A DNA stretch of 64,000 nucleotides from Variovorax paradoxus (GTDB taxonomy: Bacteria; Pseudomonadota; Gammaproteobacteria; Burkholderiales; Burkholderiaceae_C): the NCBI RefSeq assembly GCF_024734665.1, contig NZ_CP102931.1:2788001-2852000 (forward strand), read 5' to 3'. Under the pieces are notes generated by a model. That model was given only the letters and a program-made list of their open reading frames with translations. It made no database searches and was not told where the DNA came from. Shown in pieces: positions 1 to 8,385 of the stretch (position 1 is its first letter; each line of letters opens with the position of its first letter). A program made the translations under genes and the position numbers.

Positions 1-912
1 GGAAGCGATCACTGGGTCGTGATGCCCGGCCTCTTGCCCGCGCGCGAATTCACGGGTGCGCTGGTGGCGGTATCTGTAGGGAGCGCGTTGCTCGCGCTGG
101 CGGGTGCGCTTTGGTTCCAGCGCCGGCTCAACCGGCCGCTGGTGCGCGTGGTGGAGGCCGCGCACACGCTGGCGGCGGGCCGCGAGCCCATGCCGCTGCC
201 CGAAGACGGCCCCACCGAAGTCGCGACCGTGAGCCGCAGCTTCAATCAACTGGTCGGCAGCCTGCGCCAGACCGAGCGCGAGCGCGCCTTGATGCTGGCC
301 GGCATCTCGCACGATCTGCGCACGCCGCTCACCAAGCTGCGCCTGGGCGTGGAAATATTGCGCGACCGCATGGAGCCCGAGCTCGTGAGCAGCATGACGC
401 GCAGCGTGGAAGAAATGGACGCCATCGTCGGCCAGTTCCTCGACTTTGCGCGCGGCGATGGCGACGAGCTCCCGGTGCCGACATCGCTCGACGACATGAC
501 CCGGGCGCTCGGCGCAGCCAGCGCCGACCATGGCCGGCCCATGGCGCTGCAGCTGGGCGGCGCGCCCACGCTGCCGCTGCGCCAGCAAGCCATGCAGCGC
601 GCCATCGGCAACCTGATCGAGAACGCCTGGCGCCACGGCCGGGCGCCGGTCACGCTGTCGACGCGCGTGGTGGGGCAGGAGGCGATTGTCGAAGTCGTCG
701 ACCACGGCGACGGCATCGACCCGGCCGAGGCGGATGCTCTCAAGCAGGCGTTTCGCCGTGGCGATGCGGATCGCGGCGGGACGGCAGGTGCGGGGCTCGG
801 CCTGGCCATCGTGCAGCGCATCGCACAGGCGCATGGCGGTCGGCTCGAACTGGAGACACCCCCGGGCAAGGGCCTGCATGCACGCCTGCGGCTGCCGTTG
901 CCGCCCGGCTGA
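1..912 (+). CDS. EnvZ-type sensor histidine kinase, 5' truncated by the window edge
   Basis: C-terminal part of a membrane two-component sensor kinase. The reading frame is open at base 1, so the first helix and most of the periplasmic sensor lie outside; 303 residues are visible. In order: one membrane helix (about residues 18-40), a HAMP linker containing RRLNRPLVRVVEAA, an H-box ISHDLRTPLTKLR with the phospho-accepting His at visible residue 104, N-box NLIENAWRHG, G1 box DHGDGID and G2 box GAGLGLAIV. All catalytic motifs are intact. The HAMP/H-box style is that of the EnvZ group that pairs with OmpR-like regulators; such a regulator would be expected just upstream, outside the window. The gene converges on the codA-like gene with a 9-base gap. 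The signal sensed cannot be told from this part. Confidence 0.9.
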   Translation, partial: GSDHWVVMPGLLPAREFTGALVAVSVGSALLALAGALWFQRRLNRPLVRVVEAAHTLAAGREPMPLPEDGPTEVATVSRSFNQLVGSLRQTERERALMLAGISHDLRTPLTKLRLGVEILRDRMEPELVSSMTRSVEEMDAIVGQFLDFARGDGDELPVPTSLDDMTRALGAASADHGRPMALQLGGAPTLPLRQQAMQRAIGNLIENAWRHGRAPVTLSTRVVGQEAIVEVVDHGDGIDPAEADALKQAFRRGDADRGGTAGAGLGLAIVQRIAQAHGGRLELETPPGKGLHARLRLPLPPG

Positions 913-921
913 CGGCCTCGC

Positions 922-2208
922 TCAGCCGGCGCGCTTCGGCGCCATCCAGCTCGTTGCGGCGTCGCGTCCCGCGAGGTGCAGGCTTGCAGTGGCGGCAGGC
1001 GTTTCGGCCAGCAAGCGCCCCTTGCGAAACACCTTGAGTCGCGTGGCGCGCAGGCGAATCGCCTCGACCGGATCGCGCGCCTGCAGCAGCACGAAGCTCG
1101 CGTCGCAGCCCGCCTCGACGCCGTAGCCCTGCAGGTGCATCACGCGCGCCGCATTCGTCGTCACCGCCTCGAAGCACTGGCGGATGCCGGCCTGGCTGGT
1201 CATCTGCGCCACGTGCAGGCCCATGTGCGCCACTTCGAGCATGTCGCCCGAGCCCATGCCGTACCACGGGTCCATCACGCAGTCGTGGCCGAAGGCAACG
1301 TTGACGCCGGCGGCCATCAGCTCGGGCACGCGCGTCATGCCGCGGCGCTTGGGGTAGGTGTCGTGGCGGCCCTGCAGCGTGATGTTGATGAGCGGGTTTG
1401 CGATGACGGACACGCCGCTCTGCGCGATCAGCGGCAGCAGCTTGCTCACGTAGTAGTTGTCCATCGAGTGCATCGATGTGCAGTGCGAGCCCGTCACTCG
1501 GCCTTGCATGCCGAGGCGCTGCGCCTCGAAGGCCAACGTTTCGATGTGGCGCGAGAGCGGGTCGTCGGACTCGTCGCAATGCATGTCGACCAGCTTGCCG
1601 CGCTCGGCCGCTATTTCGCACAGCAGCTTCACGCTGGCCGCGCCATCGGCCATGGTGCGCTCGAAATGCGGAATGCCGCCGACCACGTCCACGCCCTTGT
1701 CGAGCGCGCGTTCCAGGTTCTCGACGCCGCCCGGGGAGCGCAACACACCGTCCTGCGGGAAGGCGACCAACTGCAGATCGAGGTAGGGCGCCACCCGGCG
1801 CTTGACTTCAAGCAGCGCGTCGACCGCCAGCAGGCTCGGGTCGCTGGTGTCCACGTGAGAGCGCACGGCCAGCAGTCCTTTGGCCACGGCCCAGTCGCAG
1901 TAGGCCAGCGCGCGTTCGATCAGCGCATCGGCCGTGAGCAGCGGCTTCAGCTCGCCCCACAGCGCAATGCCTTCGAGCAGCGTGCCGCTTTCGTTGACGC
2001 GCGGCAGGCCGTAGCTCAGCGTGGCGTCCATGTGGAAATGCGGGTCGACGAAGTGGGGCGCGAGCAGCAGGCCTTGCGCATCGAGCGTTTCGTGCGCCGG
2101 GGCGACGAGGCCTTCGGCCACTTCGGCGATACGGCCGCCCTCGACGGCAATCGACATGCCGGTGCGGCCGTCAGGGAGGGTGGCGTTGGTGATGAGGAGG
2201 TCGAGCAT
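922..2208 (-). CDS. codA: Cytosine deaminase-like amidohydrolase
   Basis: Metal-dependent amidohydrolase of 428 residues that aligns along its whole length with E. coli CodA, which deaminates cytosine to uracil in the cytoplasm. Visible motifs: metal ligands H57 and H59 in DPHFHMD, substrate-contact Gln152 in AFPQDG, HCDE at 210-213, H242 in GSHCTSMHS, and D309 in FGHDCVMDPW. In E. coli the last motif reads FGHDDVFDPW, so the residue after the catalytic Asp (Asp314 in E. coli) is Cys310 here. Position 314 is known from engineering work to tune substrate choice, so the true substrate may differ from plain cytosine. It is the last gene of the minus-strand pyrimidine operon, 64 bases after the small secreted-protein gene. 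Deamination would feed uracil to the upp/URC genes of the same operon. Confidence 0.85.
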   Translation of the reverse strand: MLDLLITNATLPDGRTGMSIAVEGGRIAEVAEGLVAPAHETLDAQGLLLAPHFVDPHFHMDATLSYGLPRVNESGTLLEGIALWGELKPLLTADALIERALAYCDWAVAKGLLAVRSHVDTSDPSLLAVDALLEVKRRVAPYLDLQLVAFPQDGVLRSPGGVENLERALDKGVDVVGGIPHFERTMADGAASVKLLCEIAAERGKLVDMHCDESDDPLSRHIETLAFEAQRLGMQGRVTGSHCTSMHSMDNYYVSKLLPLIAQSGVSVIANPLINITLQGRHDTYPKRRGMTRVPELMAAGVNVAFGHDCVMDPWYGMGSGDMLEVAHMGLHVAQMTSQAGIRQCFEAVTTNAARVMHLQGYGVEAGCDASFVLLQARDPVEAIRLRATRLKVFRKGRLLAETPAATASLHLAGRDAATSWMAPKRAG

Positions 2209-2272
2209 CGTGGGGCCCTGTGATCGGTTGAACGGTATTTTCGGCCGCTTTGAGCGCCGCCGGAGAGCCGCT

Positions 2273-2734
2273 TCAGCGCGTGCTCTGCGCCCGGTACCGG
2301 TACTGCCCCGGCACGGGTCCGACCTCGATGGTCACGCGGCGCAGCTTGTCGTCGTGGCCGGAGTCGGCCTTCGCCGTCACCACGATGCCGCGCGGCGTGG
2401 CGCGACAGGTTAGATCCGTGAGCGTGATCTCCGAATGGTCGTTGTCGAGTTCAGCGATGGCGACCGTGTGCTCGGCATGCAGGCTGCCGTTGGCGTCGCG
2501 CGTCATCCACTGCACGTACAGGAACGACTGCGCGTACTGGTCGGCGTGCACCACGCGGTAGGTGCCCTGGTGGTCCTTGCCCCAGGTGCCGCACATCTGA
2601 ACCCAGCTGACCGCGTCTGGCGTCTTGAAGGCTTCGTAGCTGTAGTCCATTCCCAGCGCCTGGGCCCCGACGCCGGAGAGCGCCAGCAGTGCGGAAAGCG
2701 ACGTGGCCCGAACTCGCGACCCGATCATCGTCAT
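2273..2734 (-). CDS. Small secreted protein of unknown function inside the nucleoside/uracil operon
   Basis: A 153-residue protein not recognised by name. The N-terminus (MTMIGSRVRATSLSALLALS, then a small-residue stretch ending in AQA) looks like a Sec signal peptide, so the mature protein of about 125 residues should be periplasmic. The mature part holds only two cysteines (in MCGTWGK and TCRATPRG), which could form one disulfide, and is rich in short beta-like stretches. The start was set by a strong ribosome site (AAAGGGGGAA) and by TGATG overlap with the preceding permease gene, which argues that it is translationally coupled to the transporter. No catalytic motif is visible. It may be an accessory of the transporter, but this is only context. 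Confidence 0.7.
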   Translation of the reverse strand: MTMIGSRVRATSLSALLALSGVGAQALGMDYSYEAFKTPDAVSWVQMCGTWGKDHQGTYRVVHADQYAQSFLYVQWMTRDANGSLHAEHTVAIAELDNDHSEITLTDLTCRATPRGIVVTAKADSGHDDKLRRVTIEVGPVPGQYRYRAQSTR

Positions 2735-3657
2735 CAACGTTCCCCCTTTCGGTAGGGCTTCATCAGCGCCTGCGGATAGCTCGCCTTGCGCGCCACCAGC
2801 ACCAGCGCCAGGATCGACAGCAGGTACGGCAGCATCAGGTACAGCTGGTAGGGCAGCACGGCATCGCCCGATTGTTGCAGCCGCAGTTGCAGCGCGTCGA
2901 AGAATGCGAACAGCAGCGCGCCGATCAGCGCCTTGCCCGGCCGCCACGAAGCGAACACCACCAGCGCCACGCAGATCCAGCCGCGGCCGTTCACCATGTT
3001 GAAGAAGAAGGCATTGAAAGCCGACAGCGTGAGGAACGAGCCGGCCACACCCATCAGCGCCGAGCCCGCGACGATGGCTCCGGTGCGCGTGGCCGCGACC
3101 GACACGCCCTGGCTCTCGGCCGCCTGCGGGTTCTCGCCGACCATGCGCAGCGCCAGGCCGAGCGGCGTGCGGTACAGCACCCAGCCCACCATGGGCACCA
3201 GCAGCAGCGCGAATAGCGTGAGCGCGGTCTGCGCATTCAGGATCGGCACCGGCAGCCAGTCCATCGGCGCAAACGGCGTGATGGTCGGCGGCGTGTTCAC
3301 TTTCGGAAAGCTCACGCGGTAGCCGAAGTAGCTGAGCGCGGTGGCAAGCAGCGTGATGCCCAGCCCCGACACATGCTGCGACAGCGCCAGGCCCACGGTC
3401 AGAAAGGCATGCAGCAGCCCGAACACCATGCCCGTGAGCGCGGCCACGCCGACGCCCACCCACAGCGGCGCACCCGCATACACCGCGAGCCAGCCGGTGA
3501 AGGCGCCCGCGACCATGATCCCTTCGATACCGAGGTTGAGCACGCCCGCGCGCTCGCAAAGCAGCACGCCGAGCGTGCCCAGAATCAGCGGCGTGGCGAT
3601 GCGCAGCACCGCGACCCAGAAGGCGGGGTTGGCGAGGATGTCGAGGAAGTCCGTCAT
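2734..3657 (-). CDS. Nucleoside ABC transporter permease, second subunit (YufQ/BmpA-system type)
   Basis: Inner-membrane permease of 307 residues in the BPD_transp_2 family, the partner permease of BMP-type nucleoside importers such as Bacillus NupQ/YufQ. Hydrophobic segments run through the whole protein; typical family stretches are CERAGVLNLGIEGIMVAGAF near the N-terminus and LGLALRMVGENPQAAESQGV in the middle, the EAA-like coupling loop for the ATPase. The start overlaps the stop of the first permease (ATGA), and the end overlaps the start of the secreted-protein gene (TGATG). With the neighbouring ATPase, first permease and BMP lipoprotein-like binding protein it completes one importer. 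Confidence 0.9.
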   Translation of the reverse strand: MTDFLDILANPAFWVAVLRIATPLILGTLGVLLCERAGVLNLGIEGIMVAGAFTGWLAVYAGAPLWVGVGVAALTGMVFGLLHAFLTVGLALSQHVSGLGITLLATALSYFGYRVSFPKVNTPPTITPFAPMDWLPVPILNAQTALTLFALLLVPMVGWVLYRTPLGLALRMVGENPQAAESQGVSVAATRTGAIVAGSALMGVAGSFLTLSAFNAFFFNMVNGRGWICVALVVFASWRPGKALIGALLFAFFDALQLRLQQSGDAVLPYQLYLMLPYLLSILALVLVARKASYPQALMKPYRKGER

Positions 3658-4721
3658 TTCTTCATCCGCACCCGGTATTGCGTCAGCAATGTCGCCACCA
3701 GCACCGCGATCAGCGATGCGGCAACGATCACGTCGGCGATGTACGTCGGCACACCGACCGCACGGCTCATGGTGTCTGCACCGACCAGCACGCCCGCAAC
3801 GAATACGGCGGCTGCGATCACGCCCAGCGGATGCAGCCCCGCCAGCATTGCAATCACGATGCCCGTGTAGCCGTAGCCCGGCGACATGTCGAGCGTGACG
3901 TAGCTTGTGCGGCCCGCCACCTCGATCGCGCCCGCCAGCCCGGCCAGCGCACCCGAGAGCAGCGCCACCATCACCACGGTGCGCGTCACCGGCACGCCCG
4001 CAAAGGCCGCGGCGCGTGTATTCGCACCCACAGCGCGGATGTCGAAGCCCAGCACCGTGTACTTGAAAACCGCCCACACCATCACCGCGAGCGACACGGC
4101 CCACAGCAGCCCGGTGTGCACGCGCGTCTGTGCGATGAGCTTGCCGAGTTCGAGATCGGACTGCAGCGACACGCTCTGTGGCCAGCCCATGGCGCTCGGG
4201 TCTTTCATCGGCCCGTCGAGCAGCGCCGACACGCCCAGCAGCACGATGAAGTTGATCAGCAGCGTGGTGACGACTTCGTCCACGCCGAGCTTGTTCTTCA
4301 TCAGCGCCGGGCCCAGCAGCATCAGCGCACCCGCCACGGCGGCGGCCAGCATCATCAGCGGAAACAGCAGCCACGGCGACAGCTCGAAGCCCGTGCCGCC
4401 ATGCATGCCGCCCACGGCGACGGCGGCCAGCGCTCCGGCGTAGAGCTGGCCCTCGGCGCCGATGTTGAAGAGCCGCGCCTTGAAGGCGACGGTGGCCGCC
4501 AGCCCGGTGAGGATGAGCGGGATCGCGCGCGTCAGCGTCTCGCTCCATGCGAAAACCGAGCCGAAGCCGCCCTGCAGCAGCAGCGCGTAGGTGCGGCCGA
4601 CCGGCGCACCGGCCCACAGCACGAGTAGCGCGCTGACTGCCATGGTGAAGACGACCGCGCCGATGGGCGCAAGCACCAGCGCCATGCGCGAGGTTTCGTG
4701 GCGCCGTTCGAGCCGCATCAT
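3654..4721 (-). CDS. Nucleoside ABC transporter permease, first subunit (YufP type)
   Basis: Inner-membrane permease of 355 residues, larger partner of the BMP-type nucleoside importer. It shows many membrane helices and the family stretches FKARLFNIGAEGQLYAGALA and GFDIRAVGANTRAAAFAGV, the latter a likely ATPase-contact loop. The chosen start is the first ATG of an ATGATG pair at 4721, because it overlaps the ATPase stop as ATGA; the second ATG at 4718 would remove only one residue. Its stop overlaps the next permease gene, again by ATGA. This tight coupling suggests equal production of ATPase and both permeases. Confidence 0.9.
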   Translation of the reverse strand: MMRLERRHETSRMALVLAPIGAVVFTMAVSALLVLWAGAPVGRTYALLLQGGFGSVFAWSETLTRAIPLILTGLAATVAFKARLFNIGAEGQLYAGALAAVAVGGMHGGTGFELSPWLLFPLMMLAAAVAGALMLLGPALMKNKLGVDEVVTTLLINFIVLLGVSALLDGPMKDPSAMGWPQSVSLQSDLELGKLIAQTRVHTGLLWAVSLAVMVWAVFKYTVLGFDIRAVGANTRAAAFAGVPVTRTVVMVALLSGALAGLAGAIEVAGRTSYVTLDMSPGYGYTGIVIAMLAGLHPLGVIAAAVFVAGVLVGADTMSRAVGVPTYIADVIVAASLIAVLVATLLTQYRVRMKK

Positions 4722-6349
4722 GGCGTGGCTCCCTTGGCGTGCGCAGCCGTCGCGCCGGCCATGGCCAGCCCGATGGCTTCGCGTGTCCAGGCCGCGGCCG
4801 GGCGTGCCTCGCCCAGATGGCCGCCGTGCATCACGGCCACGCGGTCGCCGAGCGCGAGCACTTCGTCGAGGTCGTCGGAAATCACCAGCACCGCCGCGCC
4901 GGCATCGCGCGCGGCAATCAGCTGCTGCTGCACATAGGCCACGGCGCCGATGTCGAGGCCCCAGGTCGGCTGGTGCGCGACGATCAGGCGCGGCGCGCGG
5001 TTCGGGTACTTCTTGTTGTCGTCGCCCTTGGCCATTTCGGGCTGCTCGGGCGCCAGCAGGGCGCGGCCCAGAATCAGTTTCTGCATGTTCCCGCCGGAGA
5101 GCGAACGGGCCGGCGCCATCAGGCCGGCGCCGCGCACGTCGAATGCTTTTTCGATGCGTCGCGCATGCAGGCGGGCGGCCGCGCGCTTCACGATCCACGA
5201 CCAGCGCGAGAACACCGGGCTGCGCAGGCGCTCCGACACAGCGTTCTCCCACACCGGCAGGTCGCCGACCACACCGACGGCGTGCCGGTCTTCAGGAATG
5301 CGCGCAACGCCGCGCTGCACCAGCCGGGCGGGCGAGGGCGGCAAGGCGCGGCCCATCAGCTGAGCGGTGCCTGACGTGGCGCGGCGCGTGCCGCACAGCA
5401 GCTCGGCCAGCGCCACCTGCCCGTTGCCAGAAACACCGGCGATGGCGGTGATCTCGCCAGCCCGCAGCGTCAGCGACACCTCGCGCAGCCGGTCTTGCCC
5501 GCCGTTCTTGTCTGATGCGGTGCTCACGTGGTCGAGAACGCAGACGGCATCGCCCACCGACTTGGCTGGCCGCCGCTGCGGCACATCGACTGCATGCCCG
5601 ACCATCCACAGCGCGAGCTGTGCCTGCGTGGTATCGGCCGTGCGCGCTTCGGCCACGAGCTTGCCGCCACGCAGCACGGCGATGCGGTGCGATACGCGCA
5701 GCACCTCGCCGAGCTTGTGGCTGATGAAGATCACCGACAGCCCCTGCGCCACCATCTGCGCGAGCGTGGCGAACAGTGCCTCGCTTTCCTGCGGCGTCAG
5801 CACGGCGGTCGGCTCATCGAGGATCAGGATGCGCGCGCCGCGATACAGCGCCTTGAGAATTTCCACACGCTGTCGTTCGCCCACCGACAGGTTGCCAATT
5901 TGAGCGTCGGGCTGCACCGGCAGGCCGAAGCGTTGAGCCACATCGAGCAGCCGGGCGCGAGCGGCCGCGCGGCGCGACACCGGGCGCCATAGAGGCTCCG
6001 TGCCCATCATCACGTTGTCGAGCACGCTGAGGTTGTCCGCCAGCGTGAAATGCTGGTGCACCATGCCCACGCCGGCAGCGAGCGCTGCCTTGGGGTTGCC
6101 CGGAGGCAGCGGCGCGCCGAAGACTTCGATGCTGCCTTCGTCGGCGACGTAGTGGCCGAACAAGATAGACATCAGCGTCGACTTGCCCGCGCCGTTCTCG
6201 CCGAGCAGCGCGAGCACTTCGCCGGCCTGCAGGTCGAGGGAAATGGCGTCGTTGGCGACGAGGCTGCCGAAGCGCTTGGTGATGCCCTGGAGGCGCAGGA
6301 CGGTGGCGTCGCTTCCTCCCTCCGTGGGAGGGAGTGAAGGCGGGGTCAC
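4718..6349 (-). CDS. Nucleoside ABC transporter ATP-binding protein (tandem-domain, YufO type)
   Basis: A 543-residue protein with two fused ABC ATPase domains, energising the adjoining permeases. First domain: Walker A GENGAGKST (residues 50-58), signature LSVGERQRVEILKAL, Walker B ILILDEPTAVLTPQE. Second domain: degenerate P-loop region GVSGNGQVALAELLCG, signature LSGGNMQKLILGRAL, and a Walker B-like stretch LIVAHQPTWGLDIGA. About 18 charged residues (around EMAKGDDNKKYPN) are inserted between signature and Walker B of domain two, where relatives are continuous. No ATG suits the start; GTG at 6349 overlaps the stop of the nucleosidase gene (GTGA), giving a 19-residue lead-in before the domain. 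Confidence 0.9.
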   Translation of the reverse strand: MTPPSLPPTEGGSDATVLRLQGITKRFGSLVANDAISLDLQAGEVLALLGENGAGKSTLMSILFGHYVADEGSIEVFGAPLPPGNPKAALAAGVGMVHQHFTLADNLSVLDNVMMGTEPLWRPVSRRAAARARLLDVAQRFGLPVQPDAQIGNLSVGERQRVEILKALYRGARILILDEPTAVLTPQESEALFATLAQMVAQGLSVIFISHKLGEVLRVSHRIAVLRGGKLVAEARTADTTQAQLALWMVGHAVDVPQRRPAKSVGDAVCVLDHVSTASDKNGGQDRLREVSLTLRAGEITAIAGVSGNGQVALAELLCGTRRATSGTAQLMGRALPPSPARLVQRGVARIPEDRHAVGVVGDLPVWENAVSERLRSPVFSRWSWIVKRAAARLHARRIEKAFDVRGAGLMAPARSLSGGNMQKLILGRALLAPEQPEMAKGDDNKKYPNRAPRLIVAHQPTWGLDIGAVAYVQQQLIAARDAGAAVLVISDDLDEVLALGDRVAVMHGGHLGEARPAAAWTREAIGLAMAGATAAHAKGATP

Positions 6350-7305
6350 TTCCACGCAGCCAGGAAAGCCAGCATGACCTTGGCGGAGTTGTCCGCCGCG
6401 ATGCCCATGAAGGTGCCCATCTCGTTCTCGCCGTCGCCGCCGCCCGCGAGGTCGCTGAGCGAGCGGAAGGCGATGTAGGGCACGCCGTTGCTGTAGGCGA
6501 CCATGCCCACGGCTGCGGTTTCCATGTCGAGCACGTTGGCCTGGAAGGTCTTGTAGGTGTATTCGCGGTAGGCCTTGTTGTCCATGAAGGCCTGGCCCGA
6601 GACACCGTTGCCACCGACCACCAGCTGGGGCTTGCGCGGCAGGCACTTGCCGGCGCTGCAGTTGGCCAGGTCGACGTTGCGGATGCTGCGTGCCACCTCG
6701 AGCATCTTCGGATCGGCTTCGAACCAGAACTTGCGCTGGATCTCCGGACGCGCGGCCGAGCGCACCTCCACCGGGCGCGGGAACATCATGCCGAAGTTGG
6801 GCAGCGTGGCATCGGTGATGAAGGGCGGCGCAGCGTATTTGCCGGGCGCGGTTTCGCGCGCCATCAGCACTTCGAGGTACTGGCCCCATTGCGCCGGCAC
6901 CGTGACGTCGCCGACATGCAGCGATGGATTCACGCCACCCGCAATGCCGCTGAACACGATGTTCGTCACGCGAAAGCGGTTGAGCACGAGCTGCGTGTTC
7001 ATCGTCGCGTTCGTCATGCTGATGCCCGACAGGAACAGCACCACGGGCTTGCCTTCGAGCGTGCCGGTGGTGAACTCCACGCCGTTCACGCTGTGCTTCA
7101 CGGGGCCTTGCAGACGCGTGAGCAGCAGCTTGAGCTCGGGCTCGAAGGCCGAGAGCACCGCGATGCGCGGGGTGTCGTCCAGGCGCGTGCTGCTGTTGAT
7201 GCTGACGCCGGTACCCTTGTAGACGCCAACGCAGCCCACGAGGCCAAGGGCCAGCACGCCGGCCGCGAGAAGGGAAGCCCAGCGGATCTTCATCGGCGCG
7301 CTCAC
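6346..7305 (-). CDS. Lipoprotein nucleosidase of the PNP/MTA-SAH nucleosidase family
   Basis: A 319-residue protein of the PNP_UDP_1 fold, whose members split the glycosidic bond of purine nucleosides (water or phosphate). Family signs: RIAVLSAFEPELKLLL at the fold start, FSGIAGGVNPSLHVGDV (base/ribose loop), VLDMETAAVGMVAYSNGVPY (the conserved M-E ribose-binding pair), and SLSDLAGG (catalytic Asp loop). Unlike cytoplasmic Pfs it begins with a signal peptide and lipobox LGLVGC, so it should be a lipid-anchored envelope enzyme. The GTG at 7305 overlaps the binding-protein stop (GTGA); an in-frame ATG at 7293 (MKIRWASLL) gives a more typical signal peptide and may be the true start. Next to a nucleoside importer, it may release bases outside the cytoplasm. 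Confidence 0.8.
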   Translation of the reverse strand: MSAPMKIRWASLLAAGVLALGLVGCVGVYKGTGVSINSSTRLDDTPRIAVLSAFEPELKLLLTRLQGPVKHSVNGVEFTTGTLEGKPVVLFLSGISMTNATMNTQLVLNRFRVTNIVFSGIAGGVNPSLHVGDVTVPAQWGQYLEVLMARETAPGKYAAPPFITDATLPNFGMMFPRPVEVRSAARPEIQRKFWFEADPKMLEVARSIRNVDLANCSAGKCLPRKPQLVVGGNGVSGQAFMDNKAYREYTYKTFQANVLDMETAAVGMVAYSNGVPYIAFRSLSDLAGGGDGENEMGTFMGIAADNSAKVMLAFLAAWK

Positions 7306-8303
7306 TTTGCGGTGGACTTCGGTTGCGCGTCGTCCACCTTCACGATGAACTTGCCCGAGAGGATGTCAGCCTGCCTGGCCTTCACCTTGGCGACGATGTC
7401 GGCAGGCACTTTCTTCTCGAAGGTGCCCAGCGGCGCCAGCTCGGAGCCCTTGTGCTTCATCTGCGCATACACGCCGTAGTCTTCGGCCGCGAACTTGCCT
7501 TCCTTCACGAGCTTGATCGCGCGGTCGGCCGCGGGCTCGAAATTCCACAGGGCCGAAGCGACCACCGTGTCTGGGTACTGGCTCTGCGTGTCGATCACGT
7601 TGCCGATGGCGAGCTTGCCCTTTTCCTTGGCCGCGTCCGAGACGCCGAAGCGCTCGGCGTACATCACGTCAGCGCCCTTGTCGATCATGGCGAAGGCCGC
7701 TTCCTTGGCCTTCGGCGGGTCGAACCAGCTGTTGATGAAGCTCACGCTGAACTCGACCTTCGGGTTCGTTTCCTTCGCGCCGGCCATGAACGCGTTCATC
7801 AGCCGGTTCACTTCGGGAATCGGGAAGCCGCCGACCATGCCGATGCGATTGCTCTTCGTCATGCCGCCGGCCACCATGCCGCTCAGGTAGGCCGGCTCCT
7901 GGATGTAGTTGTCGAACACGCTGAAGTTGGGCGCCTGCGGCTTGAGCGACGAGCCCATCAGGAAGGCGACCTTCGGAAAGTCTTTCGCGACCTTGCGCGC
8001 TGCCGCCTCCACGCCGAACACCTCGCCCAGGATCAGCTGGTTGCCGGCCGTGGCGTACTCGCGCATCACGCGCTCGTAGTCGGCGTTGCTGACGTTCTCG
8101 GTGGCCTTGTATTCGATCTCGCCGCGTGCCTCGGCAGCCTTCAGCGCCTTGTGGATGCGGCCCACCCATTGCTGCTCGAAGGGCACGGTGTACACCGCCG
8201 CCACCTTCAGCTTGGCCTGCGCGAGCGCAAGGCCGGGCGCGCCGGCCGCAAGTGCTGCGGCAATGGCGACGGAACGGATGATCAACTGGCGGCGTGCTGT
8301 CAC
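7302..8303 (-). CDS. BMP-family substrate-binding protein of the nucleoside ABC transporter
   Basis: Periplasmic binding protein of 333 residues, of the Bmp/PnrA group that binds purine and other nucleosides. Signal peptide from VTARRQLIIRSVAIAAALAA to the LALAQA cleavage region, then LKVAAVYTVPFEQQWVGRIHKAL, the usual opening of the ligand-binding fold, and VAFLMGSSLKPQAPNFSVFD typical of this family. GTG at 8303 was chosen because it has a strong ribosome site (GAGGAG, 7 bases upstream) and places the signal peptide correctly; reading further upstream gives non-signal sequence. It lies 82 bases after upp and overlaps the nucleosidase gene, so it belongs to the same operon. Confidence 0.9.
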   Translation of the reverse strand: MTARRQLIIRSVAIAAALAAGAPGLALAQAKLKVAAVYTVPFEQQWVGRIHKALKAAEARGEIEYKATENVSNADYERVMREYATAGNQLILGEVFGVEAAARKVAKDFPKVAFLMGSSLKPQAPNFSVFDNYIQEPAYLSGMVAGGMTKSNRIGMVGGFPIPEVNRLMNAFMAGAKETNPKVEFSVSFINSWFDPPKAKEAAFAMIDKGADVMYAERFGVSDAAKEKGKLAIGNVIDTQSQYPDTVVASALWNFEPAADRAIKLVKEGKFAAEDYGVYAQMKHKGSELAPLGTFEKKVPADIVAKVKARQADILSGKFIVKVDDAQPKSTAK

Positions 8304-8385
8304 GGTGCTTCTCCTCGAGGTATGGAAATCTTCTTGTCGCCGCCCGAGGGGCAGCGCGGCCGCCACGAATCGTGGCGTCGGGGCC

